Below, piece by piece: positions 10,529 through 21,891 of a stretch of 64,000 nt of DNA. A program made the translations under genes and the position numbers. Position 1 is the stretch's first letter. Each line of letters begins with the position of its first letter. The DNA comes from Fomitopsis serialis (Eukaryota; Basidiomycota; Agaricomycetes; Polyporales; Fomitopsidaceae), in NCBI RefSeq assembly GCF_022376445.1, contig NW_025954970.1:434001-498000 (forward strand). The letters are read 5' to 3'. The notes below the pieces were generated by a model. That model searched no databases, was not told the DNA's origin, and worked only from the letters and a program-made list of their open reading frames with translations.

Positions 10529-11964
10529 CGATCCTCATATATTATCGCTTTACTCCACTTCGCTCGTAAGGTGTTATACTGCGAACGCCGGAGGTTCCTA
10601 AGATCCGTGATCATCATGTTGGCCACTCCCAACTGACGCTGATTGACAGTGGGCGCGGATGCTGTATACCGCCCCGGGCTGGGTGGTGAGTGACTGTGCC
10701 ACGCAACTCCGAGTTACGTACTGCTGGATTGTGAGTGCATGTGAGTGTTGAGTACTTCACTGGCACCGACGCCAAACGCGCATATGGGTCCGAGATAATC
10801 ATACTGCACATGCGGACTCTCCACTGCCCAGTGCTTCGCCGGCCGCAGGGATCGGGCAAGCACGGTCGTGGTCCTTCGGTACCGACTGGGCGACTTGCTA
10901 CTACAGGAAGATGATACCGAGGATCCAATGCCATGAGGAGTCGTGAATGACGGAGGTACATACCGCCTAGTTCCGTGGCAGACAAACATATCTGAGTCAT
11001 GGCCGGGCGTTGTGCTATCGCTCGTATGTCCGGTGGTTGCGACTCTTCCGATTTGCTGATGTTGCGGGCATTCTCGGCATGTTGCTGACGCGGACGGTTG
11101 GCAGTGCGCGTAGTCAAAAGAATTGAGTGAGCGCGTTCAAGTTCTTTGAAACTCGTGCAGAATCACCTATAGCATTGCACCGAGAGAGGCAAGCTATGAG
11201 GGCCAGCTGTATCACCTCGATTGTCGACTTATCCCGTGCCGTTACATAACCTGTCGGTCCTGCAGTGAGGACGGAATCCTACGCACGGCCGCCAATCTAG
11301 GACGACCGTGAGTGTGAATTAAGAAATCGGCTTTCGCGGCACCCCGGGCATAGGCGCCACTGCCTTGAAGGCTGTCGACTTCACTCCAGCATACAATGTG
11401 CGCACGATGTCAAATAAGATAAGTATGCTTGTCAAGTCCCTGAAAGAGTACCACGTACCCATATTTCTTCGGTCCCCACAATAACGCTCACGGAAGACGT
11501 CCCTGGATATGTCACGCGTTCAAATCAGCATGGAGACATGACTTTACAGCAGGACAACTCTTACCTACAATCCTCATCAAAGAGTACGCGCATGTTCGCA
11601 ATTTATTGGATTTGAGATCGTTGGCCTACAGCTGATAGTTCAACGTGGCGGGCGGACGATCCGGATGCTGGCAACAGACAGCGAATTGAACCGCACTGCG
11701 AAGCTGCCGCGTCCCTGGTAGCTGTCCCGGGAGTGGAGTGTGCCTTGTGTCGCCAGGAATCATCATCGCGCCCCTGTGCGTGGAAAGACGGCACTGGCAG
11801 TCGTCCAACGTCGACAAGTCGAATGCCAAACACAGTCAAAATGTACCCTTGCAATCCGCGGCCTGACGGCAGTCATCTAGTAACCAGCGTCTTAGCGAGA
11901 CAGGCGTGGAACGACAGCTCAGTCAACGAGGCAGACTCACAACCAGCGCTGGGAGGGCGACACT
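10529..11964. other. Gap between the two secreted-peptide genes
   Basis: A minus-strand frame at 10614-11117 is open for 167 codons but has no recognisable domain, signal peptide or paralogue here. I do not call a gene. Confidence 0.35.
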
Positions 11965-11972
11965 GCATAAAA
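11965..11972 (+). promoter_or_regulatory. TATA-like box of the cysteine-rich peptide gene
   Basis: GCATAAAA begins about 69 bp before the ATG at 12034, at a spacing similar to that of the repeat-peptide gene. Confidence 0.4.
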
Positions 11973-12033
11973 GCCAGCTTCGCCTTTCGTTTTCGACCAT
12001 CCGCAAGTCCGCCTACCAAGCAACATCTCGACA

Positions 12034-12267
12034 ATGAAGTGCTTCTCGACGATCGCTATCGTGCTCGGTATCTTCACGGGCCTTGCGCTCCCTACGCCTA
12101 CGCCTGCCGTCCTCAGGGACTTACGTGCTAGTACGTCGTCGACAATATTGATCATGTACGGAGACGACAAGACTTACTGACGCTGGTTCGACTCTACAGT
12201 CGAAGTGCGCTGCTTGGCCGGTGAGCCTTGCTGCGGACCCGGCTCCTACTGCCCGACGCCGGCGTAG
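12034..12267 (+). CDS. Small secreted cysteine-rich peptide (54 aa)
   Basis: Too short for simple frame scanning, because it is split by an intron. Exon 1 is 12034-12130 (donor GTACGT), exon 2 is 12200-12267 (acceptor CTACAG), and the joined frame is 54 codons ending in TAG. Residues 1-18 form a signal peptide (MKCFSTIAIVLGIFTGLA). A proline-threonine stretch (LPTPTPAVLRDLRA) follows. The last part is IEVRCLAGEPCCGPGSYC, with a C-x5-CC-x5-C pattern that could form two disulfides. The DLRA segment could be a propeptide boundary. Small secreted cysteine-rich proteins of this size are common in basidiomycetes and are often of unknown function. Its promoter layout resembles that of the peptide gene 2 kb upstream. 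No repeats or known toxin fold are apparent. Confidence 0.72.
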
Positions 12268-12836
12268 CATGTTGCAGAGAACTTCAGTTGCTCCTCATCC
12301 TCGGTGAGTACCTGGTGGACTGAAGGTCGCATCATTCAATCAATCGCTGTACATTGTTCTAGAAAGTGGTTCACTTACATGAGACTCGTGGAGTGTGTCT
12401 GAGCGGGAGGTTGCGCTGTACGGCGTGTATGTATGATTGCCGGTGGAAACAGAGGTTGTCTCTGCTGCGTTAATGGATTTATATCAGTGTCCTTGAGGCG
12501 TTGCGAGCTACGCACCTGCCTAACCTCTTCGTAAACCTCTTCATGCCAGCATTTCTATCGAGGCGTTCGAAGCGGGTGGAACACATGCATGCAGCATTCG
12601 CTAATAGAAGCAACGCCTTTCGGAGTAGTCGTACTTTGCGCTGTGCCTTCCCCGAATCTGAGCCTGCGCCCCGACAGAAGGATGTTAGTACTTGCTGATC
12701 AATGCTGCCATCACAAGTGTACAACAGTGATACCTCCAGATATTTCTGATTGACTTGCCCCAGTGCTTGCGTGGCCCGCAGATCGTTCGTGAAAGAACAT
12801 GAGATATTGTGGATGTACACATACACGAACACACAC
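12268..12836. other. Gap downstream of the cysteine-rich peptide, no gene seen
   Basis: Only short overlapping frames are present on the two strands, with no supporting features. Confidence 0.4.
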
Positions 12837-13829
12837 TCAGACAGTTTGGAACTGATACATGAACACACCTGCACACGCTCAGCTCAGCATCCACATCTGA
12901 CGAGCCGAAAGAAGACCACTTACCCCACGTCCCATTCCTATCCGCCCACACATCAACATCGCACGCAGGCGAATGGCAGCACACGACACCTCATACGTAT
13001 ACAGTGAGCCCCACTTGCACGAGAACTCCGGCAGGCGCACTTCCTCCCCGCCGCTTCCGTGGAGCGTCCCAACGACGGATCGACACGGAGGGCGAGTCGA
13101 CCATGAGAGTGTGAGGGGGTCAATCTGGTGAGAGACGTCCACAGCGCAGAGGTCGAGGCTGACTGGTCTGGCTTGTCGCTATCCGAGCGAGAAGGCAAGC
13201 GGAGAGCGAGAGCGCACCGCTCCATTCCGTAGTCCATCACTCTGAACTGGAGGATGGTGTGCATCTACCAGTGCGAGCTCGATCAGTACGCTCGTTAGCA
13301 CAGCAGAGTCAGTACGCGTGAACGCACCGTAGCAGAAACCCTTAGGTGTCGGTTTAGAGGCGTCACCGTCCCGTATGCACTCAGCCATCGATGTTCGTCT
13401 AGCGGATACACCTTCACCGGTTCTTCGCTATTCACGAGCGCGGCGACCCTGGGTACATTCTCGATAGGGTCGTGCTTCGACGAATTGGTTTCACCCGAGC
13501 GGTAGAGATCGTCCAGTCCACGGTAGGGGCCCGGAACTCGAGCTCAGTCTCTGATGCTCGGATGTCGTTGACGACGGAGCGGAAGACGAAGAGGTAGGCG
13601 AGGAGATCAACAAGGACGAAGAGAGTTAGAGCTGCGGATATCCATTGCGAGAGCGTTGGCTTCGGTCGAGTCGTTGGATGATGCTGCACTGCGTGGTCGA
13701 ACAATCGTCGTGAGCACTTCTTTGGACACCAATGAATCCGGGTTGGGACACACCGTGCTTCAGCTCCTCCTGTGAGTCCCTCTCGCCCTCATTCAACAGG
13801 GCTATTGATTCCTCGGTATGGCCAGCCAT
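12837..13829 (-). pseudogene. Conserved Agaricomycete single-pass membrane protein (But2-C-like), frameshifted
   Basis: The start is ATG at 13829. Order of parts: a polar head (HTEESIALLNEGERDS), a membrane anchor (ALTLFVLVDLLAYLFVFRSV), then ELEFRAPTV, LDDLYRSGETNSSKHDPIEN, RHLRVSAT, an intron (GTGCGT...TAG), ILQFRVMDYGMERCALALRL, LTLSWSTRP, LPEFSCKWGSLYTYEVSCAA, VDVWADRNGTWG, an intron and the ending VFMYQFQTV-stop. This wording matches a widespread Agaricomycete family that I recall being annotated with a But2 C-terminal domain. The frame breaks at roughly 13690, 13502, 13180 and 12963, each explicable by one missing base. At 13502 GGG reads as GG and at 12963 CCC reads as CC. Splice sites and the terminal motif are intact, so the gene may be functional with assembly errors. 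The function is unknown. Confidence 0.6.
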
Positions 13830-14260
13830 TCAGTCAGGCTGTCGCATTCGGCTGAGCAGCATTTGGCTGCCTGAAATTGAGAAGCGAGGGGAGCGGCGTA
13901 GTATACTATCCAAAGTCGCGCCCAGCAAGATGGCAGTGTCACTGGCGGTGGGCTAGAAGTCGCCCATGTTGCACGCGGCGAAGATCCAGTATCAAAGAAG
14001 TGTCCCAGGAGCGATGAGACCTCGAATATATCTTGCCATGGCCAGTCAAAATACTAGGAGAACCGTCGTTGAGTATAGAAACGAGTCTATCGAGCAACGA
14101 CTGAGTTGACTGAGTACTTGAGGCTGCCGAGTGTGACGTGTGTCGGCAGCCCACGGGCGCTTGAGCGCCCTCAACTTCGCGACTCGGACATAACTGAAGA
14201 ATCTTTCTTATTCGACTATCTTACAGACTACAGTTTCTCATACTGCCTCTCGTCTCTGAG
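13830..14260. other. Spacer, no gene seen
   Basis: Short gap between the minus-strand membrane-protein gene and the minus-strand GNAT gene. Nothing recognisable. Confidence 0.4.
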
Positions 14261-15286
14261 CTATGCACGCTTGGTGTCTAGAGCGAACACATACAGCGGC
14301 CAGTCCCCCCACGGCGACGGCATGGTCCTCTCGCCTTTCTGCTCAAATCCATACGACTTGTACACCAAGGCCTACGTCAACCTGAAGTGAGTACGCAGAC
14401 AAAACGTCCGTCCTTCACTCACATTGTAGTCCTGCGTCGTGCTGCAGGCCAGTGTCTGTCCCTTTTCTGTCGCCTGGGTCCTGCCAGTCAATCGCTAGGA
14501 AAAGTTGAGGTTGGTCGCCCTACCTTCTCTTTCACGACTTCAATCAGTTGCCGTCCAATCCCTGCTTCTGCCTCTCTGGGCGGACGAAGAGGTTGTGGAG
14601 CCACCATGCGTCAGTCTTGCCCTGTCCGAAAATACGCTAGTCAGTAGCGGCCCTGCGCTGATGCCCCGATAGAAGTCGGCCGACCTTTGCACTGCCCATG
14701 CATTCGTTCACAAATACGGGGAACTCTTTCAAGTACTGTGAGGCACATTTGGTGAGCGTCTCGCAGCCGAGGTGGGCGCACGTACGACGGCCTTGTAATA
14801 CTGCTTCCCCGCGTCCGGGAGACGAGCCATGAATTCATTCAAGCCTAGCTCACGCTGTTCTGGACTGCATGGAGTCAGTCGTGTCCTCGTTCGCCCACGA
14901 AGAAACTGATCGCATACGTGTCGAACAGGTCGCGCCTGGCGACATCCACAGCGCGTACCCGACGAGTTCATCGTTCTCGTCGAGTGCGGGGTAGTACTCT
15001 CCCGCAGCGAGCACCGCTGCCTTAATCATCGATCGGACCATGGGAGCCAAGAGGCTCTTCTCGCCGCCTACGAGGCTGATGCACGCATTATCTGCAGTGT
15101 GTCGGTGTGGATGCCTCTGTGGATACGAGGACCCTTCACAGACCGTTTTGCATAAGCGATACGAACAGCTCGACCGAATCCTCGATGAGCTTGTCTGTAA
15201 GTAATTCGTTCGGCTTTGTTTCATGTTTGGCAATCCGTGTACCGACCTGAGGGGTTTGGTACCCGTTGGATCTTCAATCCGGACAT
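14261..15286 (-). CDS. GNAT-family N-acetyltransferase, copy 1
   Basis: A multi-exon gene starting at ATG 15286 (MSGLKIQRVPNPSG) and ending YVFALDTKRA-stop at 14261. Exons show IEDSVELFVSLMQN, MVRSMIKAAVLAAGEYYPAL, PEQRELGLNEFMARLPDAGK and a final YKSYGFEQKGER segment. The acetyl-CoA loop region (VRPERQKQG) is followed by I-G-R-Q-L once a missing base is allowed. The same exon order occurs in copies 2 and 3. Such fungal GNATs transfer acetyl groups to small amines or protein N-termini; the substrate is not predictable. The frame slips near 14936, where GGG appears to have become GG (the paralogue reads PPGRDLFDT, this one MSPGATCST). Either a recent pseudogene or an assembly error. Confidence 0.65.
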
Positions 15287-15645
15287 CTTGCGATGACCTG
15301 TCACTAGTCAGTGGAGCAAGTCGTGTAGACCGGCTGCGTGCATTGCATGATTGAGTTCTCTTGTATCTGCGTGCGCTCGGTGCAGCCGGGTTTCCGAAGC
15401 CTGAAGCTGTGCCGCATCAGAAGCTTCCTGTCAGAACGCCCGAATACTGCAAGTACATGTGGCTGCGTCGCCTGCGCGTCTGGCTAGGGCATCTTCCGCA
15501 TGCACTGCTCTCCTAGGCCTCTGATCTCAGAACCGCGCGTGCGTACTCATAGACTTCCGGATCACCCAGGTACGACACAGAATTTTCCCTACATTCCCGT
15601 TACCATTGAAGCTTGCGGCTTGAAGGCCAAATCGCCGATGAGATT

Positions 15646-16364
15646 ATGTTCCGCCACGTCGGGGGCACCTCTCAAGTAGCGCTGCTCGTGGTCTTCCTAG
15701 TGGCGTGTTTTACTGCAATGTGACCTGGTTGACACCGCAAAAGGGTGAAGGCTGGCCGAGCGGGTCGGATGCGCGCACAGAAACGCTTCAGTCTATCCCA
15801 GATCGACGAAGACGCGTACAGTACGTGGACTCCAATCGATCTCCTTCAACTCTAACACACCGCCTCGTCAGCTTGGATCGGAGACGACTTCCCCAAGACG
15901 TTTCCAGTCGACGCTGGCCCCGTGCAGACAACCTTCGAGGAGAGCGTCCGCTACTCGCTCTCCGCACCCGAGGCCGAGGACGAGTGGCTCTGGACGGCAC
16001 CGCTCGTGGGCGATAACCACGTCCGGCTCGGACCGGAGAAGCGCATGTTCGCTGTGCCCATGTTCCACGAACTCCATTGTCTGCGCAACATACGCTCTGC
16101 GATGGTCGACGGCCTCGACAGCATGGGCCCCGTCGGGCAGGGGCACATACACCATTGCTTCAACTATCTGAGGCAATGGACATTATGCGAGGCGGACGTG
16201 TCGCTCGAGCCTGGGGACTTCGAGGAGAAGGCGTTTATACGGGAGAGGGAGGGCGCGACGAGGGTGTGTTGAATTGGGAGCCAGTGTATAGCGCGGTGGA
16301 GAAGAACTGGGACGAGTGGGTACAGTTTCGGGACGCGCATGGGCTGACGCCGCAGGTACGATGA
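15646..16364 (+). CDS. UstYa-like (DUF3328) oxidase-family protein, copy 1
   Basis: The likely start at 15646 gives a signal anchor (VALLVVFLVACFTA). An intron at about 15818-15870 joins LSQIDEDAY to WIGDDFPKTFPVD. The core contains both HxxHC copper-binding-type motifs of the family, HELHC and HIHHC, in the context FHELHCLRNIRSAM and GHIHHCFNYLRQWTLC. The tail WEPVYSAVEKNWDEW is also typical. UstYa-family proteins catalyse oxidative steps such as side-chain macrocyclisation on kexin-processed peptides in ustiloxin-type pathways, and act in the secretory route. The N-terminal exon joint is unclear, and the frame slips near 16270 so that the uncorrected protein stops early (GATRVC-stop). It lies 5.4 kb downstream of the repeat-peptide gene and 3.4 kb from the cysteine-rich peptide, same strand. 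Confidence 0.7.
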
Positions 16365-16930
16365 ACAGCGAGGCGTCGGATCATCGCAAGCAATGTATCT
16401 TTGCAATTCCGTTCCACTCGTATGTGTTCCAGGAAGATCAACCGTGTTCCCACAGTTGAACGCGACTGCGACATCGTCGCGAAATGCGCAGGGCGTCTCT
16501 ACTTCCATCCTCTGCTCAAGCGCTGATGTTTCATCCAGTCTGGGATATGCTCAGATTTCAAAGCTTCATCCATGCATCCTCGATCGGACAGTCCGGACGG
16601 TTCGCGGACTGCCAGTGGGGCTGTCCGCAAAGGCGCCTGCGGGATGTGCACACGCGCCAAAGGCAGTCCCAGGGCAATCCACGGCCTGCTACTGAACTCT
16701 ATCGAGGCTCAGGCTGGCGCGCGGTCTCAACATATGTTTGGACCAAGCAATCCACAATGTCGTCGATGTCGATACTACATCGACATATGTGATCCTTATA
16801 CGCACTCGTCGTGGTCAGCTATGGTGGGAACTTCGAGCGACATCCGTGCGAACAGGCATGGGTGGATTACAGACGCGGCGTACTTCGCTGAGACACACAG
16901 TTAGAACGTTTGTTCGTTGATAGCGTTCGG
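16365..16930. other. Gap downstream of UstYa-like copy 1, no gene seen
   Basis: Short frames only; no domain or splice evidence. Confidence 0.35.
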
Positions 16931-17365
16931 TCAAATGGGGCAGTGGACTCCAAAAGGTACGTCGCCCTTCAACTATTGAGCACTCCTCATGTCACTCACA
17001 GCCGCAAAGGCTAACCTACCAGTATCACCTATATGGCAAATCGCGTACAAAATCCGTCTCGGTCCCAGTCCATCCAGTGGGCGGCAGTCACGGTCATGCA
17101 TCGGTCTGTGGTCTGAAGAACCTTCGAATGGATGACGGGGCCGCACTGACGTTGGCACAGCTGTGCTTCGTCGGCCAACCTGGACGTGAAGCGCGCGGTC
17201 CCGCCTGCCCCTTTCGGCGGAGCCGTATGGTACGTCGTTGAGGTAGACTATATAGCTAAGACGTGGTCAGCATGCTTCCGCTAATACTTCTCACCACGAA
17301 CCAATCCTCTGGGTTACGCTGCGTCCTCAACCATAGTCGAGACCTAACGTGCTTTACGAGTGGAT
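16931..17365 (+). repeat. 5'-flanking block of member D, duplicated upstream of member E
   Basis: TCAAATGGGGCAGTGG at 16931 followed by GGTACGT corresponds to TCAAATGGAGCAGTGG at 24081 followed by GGTACGT. Similarity continues in patches (CAGTATCACCTATATGGCA here, CAGTACCACCTACATGGCA there). The distance to the downstream ATG is almost the same: 435 bp for D and 428 bp for E. It may be a shared promoter or a duplicated small upstream gene; a QMGQWTPKG exon is conceivable. Confidence 0.55.
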
Positions 17366-18157
17366 ATGGCGGGCTCGAATAGTCAACTTCTTGCTGCTCA
17401 ATTTGATGCGATCGCCAGTATCATCGCCGGCGTCGAGGGGAAGCACCGCCCGCTGGCCCAGGTCGCATCCGCAGAGCAGAAGCGTGCCTGTGCGCACGAA
17501 CTGTACAAGAGGGCCGTCGCCATATTCGATATGCTGAAGTGGGACACCGCCGCTAATGACAAAGCAAGGTGGAAGGCGTTGAGAGACCGGTGAGTAACGA
17601 ACTCGACGGTATTCTCACTTGGCAATGCTGACTTGGGCCGACCGGGATAGTGCTGAGCTGATGAAGGACGAGAGCATGACGAAGTACCTCAACGCTGCAG
17701 ATGCCCTATGGCGGTTCACTGTAGTGCGCGACCTCCGGTTCCACATATCTCCATCTGGGCTGACCTTGTCCTGTCCAGCCAATCGCACGAGACGCTTTTC
17801 ATCGCCATAGCCTCTATCTCAACCCAAAGATGAAGGCGCAAGCGAACGCTCGCCCTGCTTCCGACCGACTTTCTGCGCCCGCTTACAATACTGCGCCGCG
17901 ACTCAATGCCTGCAGGTGGCAGGAGTGTGCATGTGAAACCTTGGATATCGGGCCACAGCCGCTGTGGTACTATTCCCCGCGTCCGCCCGACAAATGCCTG
18001 TTGCCTACGCACCGGCGTGGGTGCCATCTTGGATTCCATCGCCCATTGGGCCGTCGCCATCTGTATCCTATCCCGATTATGCAGTACTGTGAGTTCCGCC
18101 TCGACCTGGACACTCTGTCTCACCGTGACTGATTCCGCTGCTGTGCCAGATTGAGTT
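17366..18157 (+). CDS. Family A-E, member D: small proline-rich protein of unknown function
   Basis: The ATG at 17366 starts MAGSNSQLLAAQFDAIASII. Exon 1 ends at 17589 (phase 2, donor GTGAGT), exon 2 is 17651-17723 and ends in the hallmark YLNAADALWRFTV (phase 0), and exon 3 starts at 17779. These positions and phases match B, C and E. The linker is less proline-rich than in the other copies (ARPASDRLSAPAYNTAPRL), then PQPLWYYSPRPP. The C-terminal motif MPVAYAPAWVPSWIP lies in the next frame after about 17993; one missing A in an A-run would restore it. Read without correction the frame runs to 18132. The function is unknown. It and member E share the duplicated upstream block described separately. 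Confidence 0.6.
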
Positions 18158-19089
18158 GTTTGCCTCCCATGGTCTGCAGTTTCATCCTTGCGGCGAAGAT
18201 CTCAGCAATCATGATGCAGACGTCGCTCATCAGTGGTTTGATGGGCGACTCTCGGTGGATGTATGTCGCTGCAAGGCCACTATGGCTGGCTCTTGTGTCG
18301 TCTCCTCCGAGTGGAGTATAGACTACGCCTTGCTTGTGCATGCAATGTAGCTGGCATACCTTCACCAGGTCGTGTCTTACAGGCGCCCACACTTCCGTTC
18401 AATATCGTGCGCGTCAACTAGTCTCGTTTTCTCGTCAGGCACGCACTTTGACAAACGGGCCTCGTTGCGTCGCAGACCTGGCTCCTTGCTGACGCCTCTG
18501 AACGAGCGATACGGAAGGATTGCTGTATTTCTCGGGCGTGCCATTTGAAACAACGTACGTGACCTTTCCTCATCCTGTACGTTTCTACTCACGATCATGC
18601 CTTGCTCTTCCCACTACTAGACACTATCAGTGCATGTAGAACTTGAAACAATGCGTCTTGGACAATGCCCGAGATCTAGAACCCTGAAGGCGATGCATTG
18701 GGTAGGAAGGAGAGCCTTTGTATGGTTGGTCCGCTATGCCCGAAACTCTTGCTCATTGATCAAGGGAGAGTGTTCTGGATACACGCAGCGTATAGTAGGG
18801 CTGAGGGTAGCACTGCATTTGAGTCAGGGCGATATAACATCGGTGCGTACAAGTACTATTCTTAACTACACAGGCTACATCTGCTCAATCTCCGGGAGAC
18901 ATGAGTGCTTCGAGTGCAAAAAGAATTCGACGCGTTCCTACAAACGGTGTACGCGGTTACTGCTATCTGTCCTCTGTCTCCAACGTTGACTCTGTCTTGT
19001 TTGAACTTATAGGGGCGCTTGACATCGACTTCTCTGTCGCAGCTTTCAGTGGGTCTCATGCAATTCCAACCCTAATCCTGGACCTCACG
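18158..19089. other. Gap before a DUF6533-type gene; its 5' exons may lie here
   Basis: I find no clear first exons. A frame at 18630-18989 is open but lacks any family signature. The missing N-terminal exons of the next gene could be within this stretch. Confidence 0.3.
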
Positions 19090-20613
19090 AAGTGCATTTG
19101 ACTTGTACGACCGCTGTCTGGCAATAGGATATGAGGTCAAATTTATATGGTGCCGTCGATTTGGCTTGGTTTCTGCACTTTATGTCCTCAAGTGACCACA
19201 ATCATGGTGTTTGGCCTCCTATGTTTTCAGAACGCTGTTGACCTGGATTGCAATGTGAGTGGTTCTCATGAATCCCCCTACTCCGCTCCGAGTCTACGAG
19301 CTCACATGCCCTCGCTACACTAGGTCAGAAGTACCTCTGTCATCTAATCTACACCAGCGAAGTATACTTACTCATGAGGAACAGGCGTATGCCGTAGACA
19401 TCTTTTACGCCACCATACAAGTTGTGTATGAATACTGATTGCGGGTAAGCATGCTGTTCTATACCAGTTGATACCTTCTGCGTGCTCAAACCATGTCATC
19501 AGTCATCTCTGCACTGCGAGTCTATACTATCAACGACCGGAACTGGCCGGCACCTGTTGCAGTCTCATGCTAATGCTTGTGCGAGCTGCCTACATAATAG
19601 TGAGTAGGTAACCAAGAATACGTGATCACAAACTCAAGTGTCTCCGTTCAACAGTATCAAGCTGTCACGACGGGAACTGTCCAGTGCCCTCTCCGTTCGG
19701 TTGTGCTATTGTGGAACTGTCCCACTGATCAAGAGTTCGTGACTCACTCAACTTCTGACGCTGACATGTACTGAACACTCCAAACAGTTCGGTCTGTAGT
19801 TTTTTCCGCTGCGGTTCTACCCTGCTCAACAAACGAACAGTATACGTCGTGGCACTGGCTACCTCCACGATGGCGGACCCATTGTCCTGATTGTCACCTG
19901 GCGTAGGACCTATCACACGATACGTTCGCTCGCCAGGAAAAGTCAAAACACCACTGAGTTCACTGATGCTGCGAGACGGTCGGTCCAAGCTGCATCTCCA
20001 TGCATTGATCTGACAAAAGGCATGGGACAGGAACGATCTACTTCGGGTAATGTCTTTCGTGGTGCTACGAGATACGACACATGGACCCATCTGATTCTGT
20101 TAGGCTGCTACTCGTCATCAACATCCTCAATCTCGTCTTCTACATCCTCAAGGCTAGTCTACGACATGCTTGGTCACGATTGTCGAGGCTGATGCTCATC
20201 GCACTCTAAATAGGTCTTCGACGGTTTCAGTTACCTAGGAGTAGCGTGCGTCTGGTGTCTCGACGGTACATACTGCGTTCTCGTACTGACTACGCGATTT
20301 AAACAGAATATCGAGTATTATCCTGTCGTGGTTCTTCCTCAACCTGCGAGAAGCAAATCACGCGAGCTCTGGCATCTCTTCGACCTCGGGTTCACAGGCA
20401 CAGGCGCGGTCATTGCCCGACTTGCACTTCTCACGGGGAATTGAGGAATTCGGGGGCTCCCTCTCATTCGCAGGGGATGGCGATGACGAAGTTGACGCCG
20501 ATGCGCAAGACTATCTGGCGGACGAAGATACGGACATGGAGGATGGGATCGAGAGACAAGTGATTGCTGAAGAGCCCCGAGGTGATGCGAACTGGCTCAG
20601 TGCTACACCGTGA
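19090..20613 (+). pseudogene. DUF6533-type 7-TM protein, copy 1, partly decayed
   Basis: Recognisable pieces in order: DLYDRCLAIGYEVKFIWCRR near 19100 (the family's Y-x-F-D-R...E-V-x-x-I-W-x-R exon), LCFQNAVDLDCN ending at a donor at 19255, VISALRVYTINDRNW near 19500, and the terminal exon ending at 20613 with ISSIILSWFFLNLREA, LHFSRGIEEFGGSLSFAGD and an acidic tail. DUF6533 proteins are abundant GPCR-like membrane proteins of Agaricomycetes with no established role. Unlike the other breaks in the window, the middle here has several in-frame stops (after the cytoplasmic exon and around 19560-20090), so real decay is likely. The start is not identified. Confidence 0.55.
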
Positions 20614-21891
20614 CTCGACATCGTAGCCCGGAGACGACCAAGGGCCTTCGTTATGCACTTCTTCGACAGGATATGAAGGCTTCCAGTCACGGATAAACCC
20701 AAGCCTACAACTGGGATGTAAGTACAACGTGATAGTCTACGACTCCGTACGTCAATTGAAGTTGAACGTCTCGTGCGTTCGTTGAATCGAGATACGTATG
20801 CGTTCAAAATCAAGACTGTCTGCGGCAAGGTTATGAATCTGGTATGTATGTCATCTGCGGCGTTGATAGTTCTCTTTGCCCGTGTTGTAGATGATCAAGA
20901 TATCGTCAATGATACCGTTCATCGTACATATCTCCTCAGTGCAGTATCTGCACGTAAGTAGGCTCCGAGATCCTGCAGTCCGTGTATGCATCTGTCTCAT
21001 GATAACAACAATCCAGCACACTTTGCGCATCAATCAGTCACAACTTCACAAGAGACAATGACGACTGTACGTGCGCTGCCCTCAGGAGATGATTGTAGGT
21101 GCCGCGTTCTCCCGGCAAGCCTCGTTTTGAATCTGGTCTCATTCCCAATAGACTTTCACCGCACTACCGTAGTCACTGACACACGTCTGAGGAATACCCA
21201 TGGGGCCACGATGAGCATAAGTCAAGGTTGACGTTGAACGTTAAACGTTGATGACAACGGTCACCGACTAACGGGAACTTGAAGATAGCCACAGACGCGT
21301 CATGAACGTGACCGTGGCAAAGTTCGCGTCCTCCTGCCTGCGGGCCGCGTCCAAGCTTCTCGTTTCTTGTTTCGTTTCTCGTACAGTGCCCTCTCCCCAG
21401 CCCCCCCAGGCGACTTTCGTAACACAACTCTACACTTCAGGCGAGTTAGATATTGCTTTTCTGAGCAATTGCTCTTCTCTTTACGCGAGCTCTCGGGATC
21501 TGCAGGGACTGCAAGGGCCGGGAGAGCAAAACAAGCCTCGGGTGTGCATACTAGGCTCATCGTCGATGTCAGGTGGTTCATAGTTCACGGACTGTGGGTA
21601 TAAAGCGAGTAAACCGGTGATTCAGCCTAACACCTCTGCCATATAGCGCATATACTCACTAAAGTCGAACATTGCACCAGTACCAGTCCAAGACCGCACG
21701 GACGACTTGCCCACTCCCGATTACAGCTGGAGACTCAACCACGACTGGCCGATAGCCAAGTCACGCCTCCCTCCGACTAGATCTTGGGATCATTTCATGT
21801 GCGGTGAGCAAGCAAGAGTATGACGGTGTGCATATATGCGTCCATCCCACTACATATGATCTGATTTAGATGGGCGCAGCCCATCGGCAGG
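20614..21891. other. Gap between DUF6533 copy 1 and the second F-box gene
   Basis: Nothing supportable. Short frames at 20773-20961, 20986-21231 and 21302-21583 have no splice or domain support. A run of related short words (AACGAGAA, AACGAAAC type) occurs near 21360. Confidence 0.35.

Noticed and set aside
10614..11117. 167-codon minus-strand open frame
   Set aside because: No signal peptide, domain, splice pattern or paralogue in the window. Considered as a sixth member of family A-E but lacks the W-x-F helix and tail motif.
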